Notes under the pieces: generated by a model | What the model saw: only the letters and a program-made list of their open reading frames with translations | Database searches by the model: none | Told to the model about the DNA's origin: nothing | Part shown: piece after piece, positions 9,040 through 18,596 of the stretch | Numbering within the stretch: the stretch's first letter is position 1 | How the letters are laid out: each line of letters begins with the position of its first letter | Source of the DNA: Cellulophaga sp. F20128 | GTDB lineage: Bacteria; Bacteroidota; Bacteroidia; Flavobacteriales; Flavobacteriaceae | Reading direction: 5' to 3' | Assembly: GCF_023015805.1 (NCBI RefSeq) | Contig: NZ_JALKBA010000004.1 | Span: 1 to 64,000 of the forward strand | Length of the DNA stretch: 64,000 bases | Position numbers and translations under genes: made by a program

Positions 9040-10905
9040 CTATCTTTTTAAAGTAAAATGACCAATAATGGGTGATTTATTAGGGATACTAATTGTATAC
9101 CAATAATCGGAAGAGGGAAGCGGTTGTCCGTTGAACCTACCATCCCAGGAAAAATTGTTTCCGTTGTCTGTAGCTATTAATTTTCCAAATCTATTATACA
9201 CACTAATTGTTGAATAGGTGTAGGCTTCTATGCCGTTAAACACTAAATAATCATTTATTCCATCGCCATTGGGTGTAAAAAATAAAGGAATTTCTAAGTG
9301 AATGAATTCTTGTGTAATCGGAAAACACCCTTCAATATGTCGTACATAAACTGTATACGAGCCACCTTGAATGAAAGTGAAAACATTATCACTTTGATAA
9401 GTTATTCCATCCAATGAAAACTCAAATCCTTCTAACTCTTCAAGGGATATGATTACATTATTGTTTTTTGAAATGATTTTAGTTATCACAGGTTTTGGGT
9501 ATGCCGTGGTGTTAAAATTTTTAGTGACGCTACACCCTTCAGGGGTAGTAATGGTAACAGCATAATCACCATCATTTTCAATATAAATGTTTTCTGTGGT
9601 TTCTCCTGTGCTCCACAAGTACTGCATATTTTCAACGCCAGCGCTTAAAAGATATGGAGTGTCATTGCAAAACAAGTGAGTTTCGTCTCCTATCACGGGC
9701 ACAGGGGTAATCGTTAGGGTAACAGCGGTTCTAGTTAGACTGGTACAACCAGCCGCTATAGTTTTTGCCTCAGCATAATAGGTTCCTGGGGTCGTGGCTA
9801 AAAAAATGGGGTTGTTTTCTTGTATTGCGGTGCCCCCAGTGGCTGTAGTATACCAATCTACGGTTTGGAGGGGAAGTACTGAAACGCTTAGGGGTTGTAA
9901 GGGTTCATTGCTGCAAAGATCTACATTGCCACTACTAGAAGGTGCATTTGGTGTAGGTTCTATTATTACGGTGTATACGTTAGAAACGGTATAACAGAGT
10001 GGGTTTTGGAGGTTTACATTGTCTTCTGCAATTTTTGTACGAAAATAGGTTGTAGCAGTAATATTGGTCGCAGTGTATGTATCAGAGGTTTCTCCTACTA
10101 TATTTTGCCAATTGCTATTGTCCGTACTTTCTTGCCATTGAAATGCATGCGTATTGTAAACGGAAAAGTCTGGAGCGGCTGTTAAGGTCATTGTTGCTGG
10201 TCCGTCTATTTCACAAAGCGCAATACTTTCTTCTTGGTTTAAATTAGATGCTATACGCGTTAAATCGCCACAACTACGAAACATTATGTCATCAATACCT
10301 AGGTCATTGCCACAACCACCAGCACCATTATTAATCATTTGAAGGATTACATTTGTCTGTCCAGGAGGTGTTGTAAAGGTCAATGATCTACGGAGCCATT
10401 CTGGGCTATTTGTACCTCTAAGTTCTCCAGTATCTGCAGAAACAATCACACTATTATCTATTGCGTTTAGAATCTGAAATTTGATGTTTATTGGAATTCC
10501 ACCATTGGCACAACCTGTATTTGATGGTAATAAATTGATGAGCCAAGCCGAAAATTCATAGGTTGTGTTCTCGCATAAACCAGCTACTGTACGTTTGTAA
10601 AATTCACCGGCGGTATGACTAGCATTTACAATTAAATGTTTGCCGTTGGTATCATTAGGAGTGTGATCTTCATTGTTGTGCCAACCATACCATTCATTCT
10701 GATGGTAAATGGTATAGCTACCATCACTTGGTCTTCCCGGAACATAACTATAATTGGTGATGCCAGCAGGTAATTGAGGTCCATAGGTGGTGCCGCTGCC
10801 AAAATCTTCTAAAAATATAGGATCTCCCTTGCTACCTTCACACATGCTAAATTGGGAAAAGGAATAGTTAAAGAGTACTAAAAATAGAAGAGTTAATTTT
10901 TTCAT
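9040..10905 (-). CDS. Secreted Ig-like repeat protein with T9SS type B sorting domain
   Basis: The 621-residue protein is exported (signal peptide of about 17 residues ending FNYSFSQ). The first 200 residues form a jelly-roll-like domain (Y-H-Q-N-E-W-Y-G-W, then C-G-N-D-L-G-I-D-D-I), and the middle consists of Ig-like/PKD-type units (Y-T-A-T-N-I-T-A-T-T-Y-F..., D-G-D-Y-A-V-T-I-T). The last 80 residues are the gliding-motility-associated type B C-terminal domain, recognisable by FFTPNGDGINDYL, V-Y-N-R-F-G-K-L-I and W-D-G-R-F-N-G-Q-P-L-P. This domain sends proteins through the type IX secretion system to the surface or medium. An adhesin or matrix role is likely but unproven. Confidence 0.88.
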   Translation of the reverse strand: MKKLTLLFLVLFNYSFSQFSMCEGSKGDPIFLEDFGSGTTYGPQLPAGITNYSYVPGRPSDGSYTIYHQNEWYGWHNNEDHTPNDTNGKHLIVNASHTAGEFYKRTVAGLCENTTYEFSAWLINLLPSNTGCANGGIPINIKFQILNAIDNSVIVSADTGELRGTNSPEWLRRSLTFTTPPGQTNVILQMINNGAGGCGNDLGIDDIMFRSCGDLTRIASNLNQEESIALCEIDGPATMTLTAAPDFSVYNTHAFQWQESTDNSNWQNIVGETSDTYTATNITATTYFRTKIAEDNVNLQNPLCYTVSNVYTVIIEPTPNAPSSSGNVDLCSNEPLQPLSVSVLPLQTVDWYTTATGGTAIQENNPIFLATTPGTYYAEAKTIAAGCTSLTRTAVTLTITPVPVIGDETHLFCNDTPYLLSAGVENMQYLWSTGETTENIYIENDGDYAVTITTPEGCSVTKNFNTTAYPKPVITKIISKNNNVIISLEELEGFEFSLDGITYQSDNVFTFIQGGSYTVYVRHIEGCFPITQEFIHLEIPLFFTPNGDGINDYLVFNGIEAYTYSTISVYNRFGKLIATDNGNNFSWDGRFNGQPLPSSDYWYTISIPNKSPIIGHFTLKR

Positions 10906-10950
10906 TAATCAACAGCAATGAATCAAGTTTAAATTTGCAAGTTGATAAAT

Positions 10951-10984
10951 ATAAGAAAAATTCCTTGTCGGGAATTTTTCTTAT
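10951..10984 (-). terminator. Perfect 14-bp hairpin between two minus-strand genes
   Basis: ATAAGAAAAATTCC at 10951-10964 pairs perfectly with GGAATTTTTCTTAT at 10971-10984 around a six-base loop. It lies 196 bases past the esterase gene stop and 46 bases before the T9SS-B gene start, so it probably ends the fahA-esterase transcript. The GC content is low, so efficiency is uncertain. Confidence 0.5.
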
Positions 10985-11179
10985 CCTCCTTTGTTTCAGG
11001 GAGTGGTAAATATTGGGTATCATTTTGTGGTCATTCTCTAAATACCACGTGGTTAAGGAAAGGTGTTTTGGAGGAACTACTAGCCTTCGTTTCTTACCCC
11101 TATAGCCATCCGAACAATCCAAATTATAGGGTAGCTAATACTATTGCGCTTTAATTATGAGGTACTATATATGAATTGT

Positions 11180-12337
11180 TTAAAACAATATTTCCCCTTC
11201 TTTTAGGGTGAGTCTGGCGTAAAATACTAAGTCGTTATCCATACGCGATGCAGTTTCTTGAATTATGGATGCGCTGCGTTTTACTTTGTTATGAAAAATT
11301 TGTTTCCCTTGGTAAATAACTTTTACTTTCTTATTCAGATTAAGTAATTGATCGTTGAGATAGACATAAAGCTCGGGATTATCATTTTTTTCAACAGTGA
11401 TCGTATTTCCTGAAATTGAAACGATAGCTTCTGTATGCGATCCCTTATTGCCATTAGGAACACCTAGCCAATAGAATCTGTTGTGCAAGCGGTCGTCTTG
11501 ATGCCAAGATACCTTTTTAGGCAACGGGTTTCTGGTGAAATTCGCCATCCAAGGCATAGCTACGGTATCTTTCTTGCTCATCCAATGTGGCATTTCAGGG
11601 TAAATTTGAACATCATGGATATAATGTCCAGGTTCAATTTTTTGAACGCTATCTAATTTTGCACCCCAAGTGGCTGCATGTTCATTTCTTTGGTAAGCGC
11701 CATCTTTGCCCCCCATATAAATTGCGAAGGGAAGATTTCTTAGGCTCAATATACTTGCATCTCCGGGATGACCTGCCATCATTGCGGCTGCGGCCCAATA
11801 GTCTGCCATTCTTGGAGCAAGCTGAAAAACTCCGTCTCCCCCTGCAGAATACCCCATAATATACACCTTGTTTGGATTAACCCCTTCCATAATGATGGCA
11901 TTCTTAATGAGTTGTTCTAAAAAATCATCAATATGGTTTTCATGCCAAAGATTCCATGTATTTGTAGGCGCTCTAGGGGCAACATAAACACCTTCCTTAG
12001 GGGTGTATAAGTGTAGCTGATTTTTCCATTGCCGATCATTCATCTCTGGTCGTGTGTTTCCACCACCATGCATAGAAATGTATAGGCTTCGACCCGCTAT
12101 TGGTTTTTCACCTAATACACGATAGGTAAACCTGAGCGATTTATCCTTGATATTGATCTCTTTGTTTTTCCATTCGATAGCTGCACGTTCTTTATTGTTT
12201 TCGGTTACTTGTGCAATGGCTTTATTAGTAATAGCAACTGCATCAGTTTTTGTTATATTATTTTGGGCTTTTGTTGTTGCGAGCGACAACAAAAAAAATA
12301 GACTTAATAATCCTTTATAGCAAAGCGTATTGTGCAT
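11180..12337 (-). CDS. Secreted alpha/beta hydrolase (PHB-depolymerase/feruloyl-esterase-like)
   Basis: The 385-residue protein has a signal peptide (about residues 1-24, ending TTKA) and an alpha/beta-hydrolase fold. The oxyanion stretch is YISMHGGGNTRP around 86-97, and the nucleophile Ser 164 lies in MGYSAGGDG. A tryptophan- and histidine-rich loop follows (WHENHIDDFL). The fold resembles extracellular polyhydroxybutyrate depolymerases and feruloyl esterases; the substrate cannot be decided. A C-terminal extension of about 100 residues (from S-W-H-Q-D-D-R onward) looks like a beta domain. It follows fahA by nine bases on the same strand, so the two are probably one operon, although fahA is cytoplasmic. 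Confidence 0.78.
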   Translation of the reverse strand: MHNTLCYKGLLSLFFLLSLATTKAQNNITKTDAVAITNKAIAQVTENNKERAAIEWKNKEINIKDKSLRFTYRVLGEKPIAGRSLYISMHGGGNTRPEMNDRQWKNQLHLYTPKEGVYVAPRAPTNTWNLWHENHIDDFLEQLIKNAIIMEGVNPNKVYIMGYSAGGDGVFQLAPRMADYWAAAAMMAGHPGDASILSLRNLPFAIYMGGKDGAYQRNEHAATWGAKLDSVQKIEPGHYIHDVQIYPEMPHWMSKKDTVAMPWMANFTRNPLPKKVSWHQDDRLHNRFYWLGVPNGNKGSHTEAIVSISGNTITVEKNDNPELYVYLNDQLLNLNKKVKVIYQGKQIFHNKVKRSASIIQETASRMDNDLVFYARLTLKEGEILF

Positions 12338-12346
12338 ATCAAATAT

Positions 12347-13630
12347 TTATTTTACAGTTATTGCGGGTAATAGTTTTGTAGACACTTCGCCAAAACCAAT
12401 GCGTATGCCATCTTTACTACAATAACCTCTTAAGGTTACGGTATCGTTATCTTCAATAAACTTGCGTGTTTCTCCGTTTCCTAAGGGAACAGGTTTTGTG
12501 CCTTGCCATGATAATTCTAACATAGAGCCGTAGGAGTCTGGTGTTGGACCAGAAATGGTGCCACTACCCATCATATCGCCGCTATTTACCTTACAACCAT
12601 TAATGGTGTGATGGGTTAATTGCTGCGCCATAGTCCAGTACATGTACTTAAAATTAGACTTGGTCACCGTAGTAGGTTCCCCTGCTTCTGGAGTAATGTC
12701 TACTTCTAAATTTATATCAAAGGCTTTTGCCCCTGTTTGTTGCAAATAGGGTAGGGGTTTTGGGTTTTGGACCGGGCTTTTAGTCCTATATGGTTCCAAG
12801 GCATCTAAGGTTACAATCCAAGGAGAGATGGAAGACGCAAAATTCTTTGCAAGAAATGGACCCAATGGAACATATTCCCATTTTTGAATGTCTCTAGCAC
12901 TCCAGTCATTAAAAATGACCATTCCAAAAATATAATCTTCCGCTTCATCAATAGGAATAGGTTCTCCTAATACATTGGCATCTGTAGTTATAAAAGCAGT
13001 TTCCAATTCAAAATCTACCAGTTTGGAAGGTCCAAATACTGGTGTTTCTGCTCCTTTTGGAAAAGTTTGTCCGTTGGGCCTGTGTATTGGTGTGCCGCTT
13101 GGAATTATAGTTGAACTTCTCCCGTGGTAGCCAACAGGAATGTGCAACCAATTGGGTAAAAGTGCATTGCTAGGGTCTCTAAACATTGTACCTACATTGG
13201 TGGCGTGTTCTTTGCTTGAATAAAAATCGGTATAATCGCCAATAAGCACTGGCAATTGCATTTCAACCTCATCCATAGTAAAAAGAACTATTTTTTTATG
13301 GGCTTCATTTTGTTGAAGGCTTGTATTGCCGATTTCAAAAATTTCACCGATTCTATTGCGCACTAGGCGCCAAGTTTTTTTACCATCAGAAATAAAATCA
13401 TTCAATGAATCTTGTAAAAATATATCATCAGTAAGCGGAATACCATCAAAATACCCCAATTGGTGCAGTGCTCCTAAATCGATAGCATAATTACCGATAC
13501 GTGTACCGATGGTAATAATATCGTCCCTAGTTAAAAAAACTCCGAATGGAATATTCTGGATAGGGAAATCAGAATTTGCATCCACAGAAATCCAAGATTT
13601 TTTTGTTGGATCATTTGTTTTTATAGGCAT
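12347..13630 (-). CDS. fahA: Fumarylacetoacetase
   Basis: This enzyme hydrolyses fumarylacetoacetate to fumarate and acetoacetate, the last step of tyrosine degradation via homogentisate. At 427 residues it is full length: N-terminal SH3-like domain (1-120), then the metal-binding barrel. Visible catalytic elements are D132 in GDYTDF, H142 (SSKEHATN), YHGRSS at 168-173, the E-x-E pair E208/E210, and D242 in NDWSARD. The downstream neighbour is a secreted esterase, and no other homogentisate-pathway gene is in the window. It is divergent from glyA. Confidence 0.95.
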   Translation of the reverse strand: MPIKTNDPTKKSWISVDANSDFPIQNIPFGVFLTRDDIITIGTRIGNYAIDLGALHQLGYFDGIPLTDDIFLQDSLNDFISDGKKTWRLVRNRIGEIFEIGNTSLQQNEAHKKIVLFTMDEVEMQLPVLIGDYTDFYSSKEHATNVGTMFRDPSNALLPNWLHIPVGYHGRSSTIIPSGTPIHRPNGQTFPKGAETPVFGPSKLVDFELETAFITTDANVLGEPIPIDEAEDYIFGMVIFNDWSARDIQKWEYVPLGPFLAKNFASSISPWIVTLDALEPYRTKSPVQNPKPLPYLQQTGAKAFDINLEVDITPEAGEPTTVTKSNFKYMYWTMAQQLTHHTINGCKVNSGDMMGSGTISGPTPDSYGSMLELSWQGTKPVPLGNGETRKFIEDNDTVTLRGYCSKDGIRIGFGEVSTKLLPAITVK

Positions 13631-13736
13631 AATGTATATTGTTAATGATTATTTGATAAATTTCTTTTCAAATATATTATTTTCTTCTGATTAAAGATTC
13701 TCAATTTGTATTTTTACGCTTTACTAACGCAATAAA

Positions 13737-15014
13737 ATGAATATGCAACGCGATAACCAAATTTTTGATTTAATTAATGACGAGAAAGAGCGTCAATTAG
13801 AGGGGGTAGAATTAATAGCTTCTGAGAATTTCACCAGTCCGCAAGTTATGGAGGCATCAGGATCTGTGCTTACCAATAAATATGCAGAAGGGTATCCCGG
13901 AAAGCGTTACTACGGAGGTTGTGAAGTTGTTGATAAAGTAGAGCAATTAGCAATAGACCGAGCAAAAGAACTTTTTGGTGCTGCGTATGTAAATGTGCAA
14001 CCACATTCTGGATCGCAAGCAAATGCTTCTGTGTACCATGCTTGTTTGCAAGTTGGGGATACTATTTTGGGATTCGATTTGTCGCACGGAGGGCATTTAA
14101 CACATGGTTCTCCTGTAAATTTTTCAGGACGCTTGTACAATCCAGTTTTTTATGGTGTTGATGAAGAAACGGGAGTTTTAAATTATGATAAAATACAAGA
14201 GATAGCAACTAAAGAAAAACCAAAAATGATTATTGCTGGTGCTTCTGCTTACTCTAGAGATATAGATTTTGAACGTTTTAGAGTAATAGCAGATAGTGTT
14301 GGTGCTTTACTATTAGCCGATATTTCACATCCGGCTGGATTTATTGCTAAAGGTATTTTAAATGATCCAATGCCACATTGCCATATTGTAACAACAACTA
14401 CGCATAAAACATTACGTGGACCAAGAGGAGGAATGATTATGATGGGCGAGGATTTTGACAACCCATTTGGTATTACGCTTAAAAATGGAAAACTACGTAA
14501 AATGTCGGCTTTATTAGATCTTGCAGTTTTTCCTGGCAATCAAGGAGGACCTTTAGAGCATATTATAGCTGCCAAAGCAGTTGCTTTTGGCGAGGCCTTA
14601 ACTGATGATTATTTGCATTATATGATTCAGGTGAAAAAAAATGCAGCAGCTATGGCCGCGGCATTTGTAAAGAAAGACTATAAAATTATTTCTGGAGGTA
14701 CAGATAATCACATGATGTTAATTGACCTTAGAAACAAAAATATAACAGGGAAAGACGCGGAAAACGCTTTGGTAAAAGCAGATATTACCGCCAATAAAAA
14801 CATGGTACCTTTTGACGATAAATCTCCTTTTATAACTTCAGGCATACGTTTTGGGACTGCAGCGATTACCACTCGTGGTCTTAAAGAGGCAGACATGGAA
14901 ACAATAGTAGATTTTGTAGATTCTGTACTAAAGAATCCAGAAGATGAAAATGTTTTGGTTTCCGTTAAAGAAAAAGTAAATGCGCTTATGAAAGGTAGAG
15001 CATTGTTTAATTAA
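13737..15014 (+). CDS. glyA: Serine hydroxymethyltransferase
   Basis: GlyA converts serine and tetrahydrofolate to glycine and 5,10-methylene-THF, using pyridoxal phosphate. The 425-residue sequence has the family N-terminus ([14 protein letters not shown], then [12 protein letters not shown]), the histidine-rich active-site stretch [13 protein letters not shown], and the PLP lysine K224 in [14 protein letters not shown]. Length and order fit the family throughout. An in-frame ATG at 13743 (MQRDNQ) is an equally good start and matches many relatives. It stands alone, followed by a hairpin at 15030-15062 that overlaps the convergent gene. Confidence 0.97.
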   Translation: MNMQRDNQIFDLINDEKERQLEGVELIASENFTSPQVMEASGSVLTNKYAEGYPGKRYYGGCEVVDKVEQLAIDRAKELFGAAYVNVQPHSGSQANASVYHACLQVGDTILGFDLSHGGHLTHGSPVNFSGRLYNPVFYGVDEETGVLNYDKIQEIATKEKPKMIIAGASAYSRDIDFERFRVIADSVGALLLADISHPAGFIAKGILNDPMPHCHIVTTTTHKTLRGPRGGMIMMGEDFDNPFGITLKNGKLRKMSALLDLAVFPGNQGGPLEHIIAAKAVAFGEALTDDYLHYMIQVKKNAAAMAAAFVKKDYKIISGGTDNHMMLIDLRNKNITGKDAENALVKADITANKNMVPFDDKSPFITSGIRFGTAAITTRGLKEADMETIVDFVDSVLKNPEDENVLVSVKEKVNALMKGRALFN

Positions 15015-15029
15015 TAGAAAGACACCCGA

Positions 15030-15062
15030 ATTATGGAAAACCTATTATAGGTTTTCCATAAT
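15030..15062. terminator. glyA terminator hairpin overlapping the next gene's end
   Basis: ATTATGGAAAACCT at 15030-15043 pairs perfectly with AGGTTTTCCATAAT at 15049-15062 around a five-base loop. The right arm also encodes the last residues of the convergent minus-strand gene. There is no long T run, so its strength as a terminator is uncertain. Confidence 0.55.
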
Positions 15063-15740
15063 ATCAATATGATTTACCAAGAATAAGTCCCTCTTAAAGT
15101 TGGTATTAGTATTAACGTCATAAATTACGGGGTCTTCTTCAGACTCATAATAAAGTCCCCAGAGTCTGAAATAAGATTTTTCTAGCGCATGATGGTTTGT
15201 ACTTGCATTATTTTCTTGAAATAGTGGTAAGTATATTTCTGTTGGGAGTTCTAAATTTTCAGCTACTAAATTATCCATATTTGTAAGTACGGTTGATAGT
15301 ATTTCTTCCAACTGATTTACAATACTGTTCGGTGCAATTTTACTAATTATTAATGCCGTGTCTAATAGATAAAGTGAAAACTCAGAAAGATCAATGGAGA
15401 CCGGTGAATTTCTTCTTAATTTAGAAAAGCTATTGTAAAATTGTTGAACCCTAAAAGCACTGTGATTGGTTTTTTCTTTGAGCCAATTGTGATCGTTGTA
15501 ATAGCGGATACTTTCTGCCAACCAAAAATTGGATTGAATCTCAATACCTAATTCAATAGTTCCATTGGAATGTTCTATCACTCTTAGTAATACCTTAGAA
15601 AAATAGGCTTTTTCTAATTCATTTCTAAAGATATCAAGCTGTTCTAACACCTCATTTGGGATGGTGCTTGAATAGCGTATTGTGTTAAAATTTGATGAGC
15701 TAGACATCATAATAATTCTTAGTAGGTTACTCACTAACAA
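15045..15740 (-). CDS. Conserved hypothetical cytoplasmic protein
   Basis: I do not recognise this 231-residue protein. It has no signal peptide or membrane segment after the first dozen residues and is mostly helical and acidic, with a central stretch N-F-W-L-A-E-S-I-R-Y-Y and a C-terminal W-G-L-Y-Y-E-S-E-E-D-P. The start at 15740 is uncertain: the first ten residues (MLVSNLLRII) are hydrophobic, while MSSSSNF a little later looks more natural (ATG about 15707). It lies just downstream of a two-component pair on the same strand, separated by a hairpin at 15774-15798, so a functional link to signalling is possible but unsupported. Confidence 0.55.
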   Translation of the reverse strand: MLVSNLLRIIMMSSSSNFNTIRYSSTIPNEVLEQLDIFRNELEKAYFSKVLLRVIEHSNGTIELGIEIQSNFWLAESIRYYNDHNWLKEKTNHSAFRVQQFYNSFSKLRRNSPVSIDLSEFSLYLLDTALIISKIAPNSIVNQLEEILSTVLTNMDNLVAENLELPTEIYLPLFQENNASTNHHALEKSYFRLWGLYYESEEDPVIYDVNTNTNFKRDLFLVNHIDIMENL

Positions 15741-15773
15741 AATTATGATGAATTTCTTGATTTAGATTACATG

Positions 15774-15798
15774 AAAACCTCTCTTTTCCTGAGGTTTT
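15774..15798 (-). terminator. Possible terminator after the response regulator
   Basis: AAAACCTC pairs with GAGGTTTT around a nine-base loop, 62 bases past the response-regulator stop codon. The stem is short and the T run is only four bases. Confidence 0.4.
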
Positions 15799-15859
15799 GG
15801 TGTTTTGTTAAATAATTATTGTTAAATTTTTAATTAAAACAGTATTAATATAGCTAAAA

Positions 15860-16525
15860 CTAAATAAATCCTCTTTTTTTAGCCTCGTTGATTAAGGCTA
15901 AATCATTTTCATTTTCAATATCAAAGATAAACTTTAGTTTGCGCTTTCTTGTTTCTATACTAGTAACAGAAAGATTAACAAAGTCTACCAAATCTTTTGT
16001 TTTAATACCTAGTGATAAGCGATATAGTATTTCCTTATCATCCTCGTTAATCATAATATTATTGGTCATTGTTTTTCTAAAAACATCTACCGCTGAACGA
16101 GAATAATAGGTGCTACCACTTAAAACATTATCCAGCGCCTTTTCTAAAACTTCATCAGATACTTCTGTCTTTACAATATAACCATCGGGATTTACGGTAG
16201 AAAATATGTTGCTAATTCGTAGACTATCGCTAAATGAAGACTGAAAAATGATCTTGGTTTTTGGTGAAATTTCACGTAATAATACCCCAATGTTTTCCCC
16301 TGTTTTATTCCCATCTAAATTTTCTGCATCTGGCTTTTCTATTTGAATGTCTAAAAAAGCAACATCATAAACGTTTGTTTCAATGAGTTGTTTTGCATCT
16401 AGGTATGTGCTAGCAGTAGTTAAATTAATATTGTACTTGGCAGGATTAATATCAGCAAATGTATATTTATATCCTTTTAGGATAAGTTGATGATCATCAA
16501 CAGCTAGTATATTTAGAGTTTTCAT
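15860..16525 (-). CDS. NarL/LuxR-type response regulator
   Basis: The 221-residue protein is a two-component transcription factor. The receiver domain is canonical: acidic pair D10/D11 in LAVDDHQ, phospho-acceptor D59 in AFLDIQ, a Ser at the T position (FQSSFSD), and K119 in GYIVKTE. The C-terminal region (about 150-221) is a LuxR-like helix-turn-helix with L-S-L-G-I-K-T-K-D-L-V and S-V-T-S-I-E-T-R-K-R-K-L. It follows its kinase by 12 bases, so the two are one operon and a cognate pair. The receiver has an insertion of about ten residues after D59 (I-E-K-P-D-A-E-N-L-D-G-N). Confidence 0.9.
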   Translation of the reverse strand: MKTLNILAVDDHQLILKGYKYTFADINPAKYNINLTTASTYLDAKQLIETNVYDVAFLDIQIEKPDAENLDGNKTGENIGVLLREISPKTKIIFQSSFSDSLRISNIFSTVNPDGYIVKTEVSDEVLEKALDNVLSGSTYYSRSAVDVFRKTMTNNIMINEDDKEILYRLSLGIKTKDLVDFVNLSVTSIETRKRKLKFIFDIENENDLALINEAKKRGFI

Positions 16526-16537
16526 AGGTGGGGCAAC

Positions 16538-18514
16538 TTACGCTTTGTTAGTAGTTATTATTTCACTTGAATGTAATGGAATGCTTATACTTATTTCAGT
16601 GCCTTGTCCAATTTCACTGCTGATATCTATCGTTGCATTTATTTTAGCCACTCTGGAATAAATATTTTTAAGACCAATACCTTTTTTCTTTTTGGCGACA
16701 TTAAAGCCTTCTCCATTATCAGATAAAATTACGGATAAATTGGACTCTTGTATACTAAAATTAAGAAAAATATTCTTTGCCTGTGCGTATTTGACACAAT
16801 TTTGAACTCCTTCTTGAATGATCCTGTATAGATTAATTTTTATGTCGGCGTTAAGGAGATCCCATTCTATTTTAGAATCATACGTGAGTTTTGTCTCTAT
16901 ATTAGAAGACCTTTGAGTGGTGTTGAGTAATTCTTTAATTGTACTAATGAAATTTTGTAGTTTTTCTGAAGATGCCGCGCTTAAGGTGTGAGAAATAGTT
17001 CTAATTTCTTCAGACGTTTCTTGCAACTGTTTTATAAGTTCTAGACGCTCTACAATGGTTTCTTCATCCGCTTTTTTATTGGTTGCTTTTAATATAAGAG
17101 CAATACCGGTTAGGCTTCCAATAACACCATCATGTAGTTCCTGTGATATTTTTTCTTGAACTTCTTTTCTAGCTTGTATTAGTTTGCCTTTTTGGCTTAA
17201 CATTAAATTAAAAGTTTCTAAATTTATTTGTTGTTGTTCTTGTTCAAATTTTAGTTTTTGGTTTTTCAAATACTGACTGCCAATTATAAAAACGGCAAAG
17301 GCTAGCAGTAATGCACCAATGACCAAGGAAATTAATAATTGATTCTGTTTTTCTAAGACTTGTTTTTCTCCAATTACTTCGTCTGTTTCAAATTTTATAC
17401 GTGTAAATTTTTCTTGTAAACTACGTTCTTCATTAACAAGGCTATCATTTAATACAATGTATTTGTGGGCGTAATTACTGCCGTGAGTTGGATCTACTTT
17501 TGTTAGAAGATCATAGGTTTGTAGTAATCGTTTGTTGTTTTTGTCACGAAACGAATATTCTTCAGATAGCTTTGCATGATGTAAAGATTTAATAGAATCA
17601 TTTTTGCTTAAATAAAACTCAGCCAAATTGAAATGGCTAATAGATAAACCAGAAATATCATTTAGATTATTGCGTAATTGTAAAGATTTTAAAAGGTGAA
17701 ATTCTACACTCAGAGTGTCCCCTTTTTTAAATTGTGTATAGGCTAAGTTATCCAATACTTTGGCGTAAAAACTTGGTTTTTTTTCCTTTAAACTGTCTGT
17801 TTCTAGTACTTTTTCATAAAATTTTAGGGCTTCAATATAATCTTTCTTATCCCTGTTTGCATTACCAATATTATTTAATACACTTAGGTTGTAGGTGTTT
17901 GTTGTTTTTATTTTTTTTTGATATTCTAATGCCTTTTTGTAATATTCTAATGCCCTATCAAATTCATTAAGAGCATTGGTAACGGACCCCAAATTATTAT
18001 AAGCGTAAAAAAGATCTAGTTCAGTATCATCAATCTGCTTAAATAATTCAATAGCTTTAATTGTAGAAACTTCACTACCCCGGTAATCCTTGGCTTTAGA
18101 TTGTAATAAAGCAATATAATAGAGTAAGGTACCTTCTGTTTTTGTTTCCTTAAGGTTGTGGTAAATATTCTGTGCATTTAAATAATAATAATAACTACTG
18201 TCTATTTTGGAATGCCTTGAAAAATGGTACCCTAAATCCCAATAGGCAGAGGCAAGTAAGGAAGAATCTTTAGCGATTGTAGATAATTCAATAACTTTTT
18301 TATTAGTCTCCCTAAATTGAAGCGAATCCTTTCTCAGTAATCCATTAGCGACTTTATGCAGTTGTCTTCTTTCTAAATACCCACTGTCTTCTTGTGAATC
18401 ACTGTTGGTATTAGATTTAGTTGTGTTTTTTTTGGTAGGGAGAGTGCTCTCTTTTTGCTGATTGCAAGAAAGTAAAAATAATATAACGAATAGGAATATA
18501 ATATTTTTTTTCAC
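16538..18514 (-). CDS. TPR sensor histidine kinase (NarL-system type), lipoprotein signal
   Basis: This is a membrane sensor kinase of about 658 residues. It has an N-terminal signal with a lipobox (FLLSC), a periplasmic array of tetratricopeptide repeats (A-L-E-Y-Y-K-K-A-L-E-Y and A-L-K-F-Y-E-K-V-L are typical), one membrane span (LISLVIGALLLAFAVFII), a coiled-coil, the HisKA_3 box with phospho-His about 461 in SQELHDGVIGS, and an ATPase domain with N-x-x-x-Y-A and DNGEGFNV. I place the start at GTG 18514. A longer reading from TTG 18538 would begin inside a TACCTTGC promoter -7 element. The response regulator follows 12 bases downstream. Most such kinases sense unknown signals. Confidence 0.88.
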   Translation of the reverse strand: MKKNIIFLFVILFLLSCNQQKESTLPTKKNTTKSNTNSDSQEDSGYLERRQLHKVANGLLRKDSLQFRETNKKVIELSTIAKDSSLLASAYWDLGYHFSRHSKIDSSYYYYLNAQNIYHNLKETKTEGTLLYYIALLQSKAKDYRGSEVSTIKAIELFKQIDDTELDLFYAYNNLGSVTNALNEFDRALEYYKKALEYQKKIKTTNTYNLSVLNNIGNANRDKKDYIEALKFYEKVLETDSLKEKKPSFYAKVLDNLAYTQFKKGDTLSVEFHLLKSLQLRNNLNDISGLSISHFNLAEFYLSKNDSIKSLHHAKLSEEYSFRDKNNKRLLQTYDLLTKVDPTHGSNYAHKYIVLNDSLVNEERSLQEKFTRIKFETDEVIGEKQVLEKQNQLLISLVIGALLLAFAVFIIGSQYLKNQKLKFEQEQQQINLETFNLMLSQKGKLIQARKEVQEKISQELHDGVIGSLTGIALILKATNKKADEETIVERLELIKQLQETSEEIRTISHTLSAASSEKLQNFISTIKELLNTTQRSSNIETKLTYDSKIEWDLLNADIKINLYRIIQEGVQNCVKYAQAKNIFLNFSIQESNLSVILSDNGEGFNVAKKKKGIGLKNIYSRVAKINATIDISSEIGQGTEISISIPLHSSEIITTNKA

Positions 18515-18550
18515 GTAGTAGGACTTATCTGATTGCAAGGTATAAAAAAA

Positions 18551-18573
18551 GCCTTAAATCATAGATTTAAGGC
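18551..18573 (-). terminator. Terminator after the repeat lipoprotein gene
   Basis: GCCTTAAATC pairs perfectly with GATTTAAGGC around a three-base loop and, on the minus strand, is followed by a run of seven Ts. It separates the repeat lipoprotein gene from the kinase gene, so they are not simply one transcript. Confidence 0.75.
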
Positions 18574-18596
18574 AGATTTTTTATACTATTTTATAT

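Noticed and set aside
10868-11154. Small open frames on both strands between the T9SS-B gene and the esterase gene
   Set aside because: Neither has protein-like composition or a promoter, and both cross the perfect hairpin at 10951-10984.
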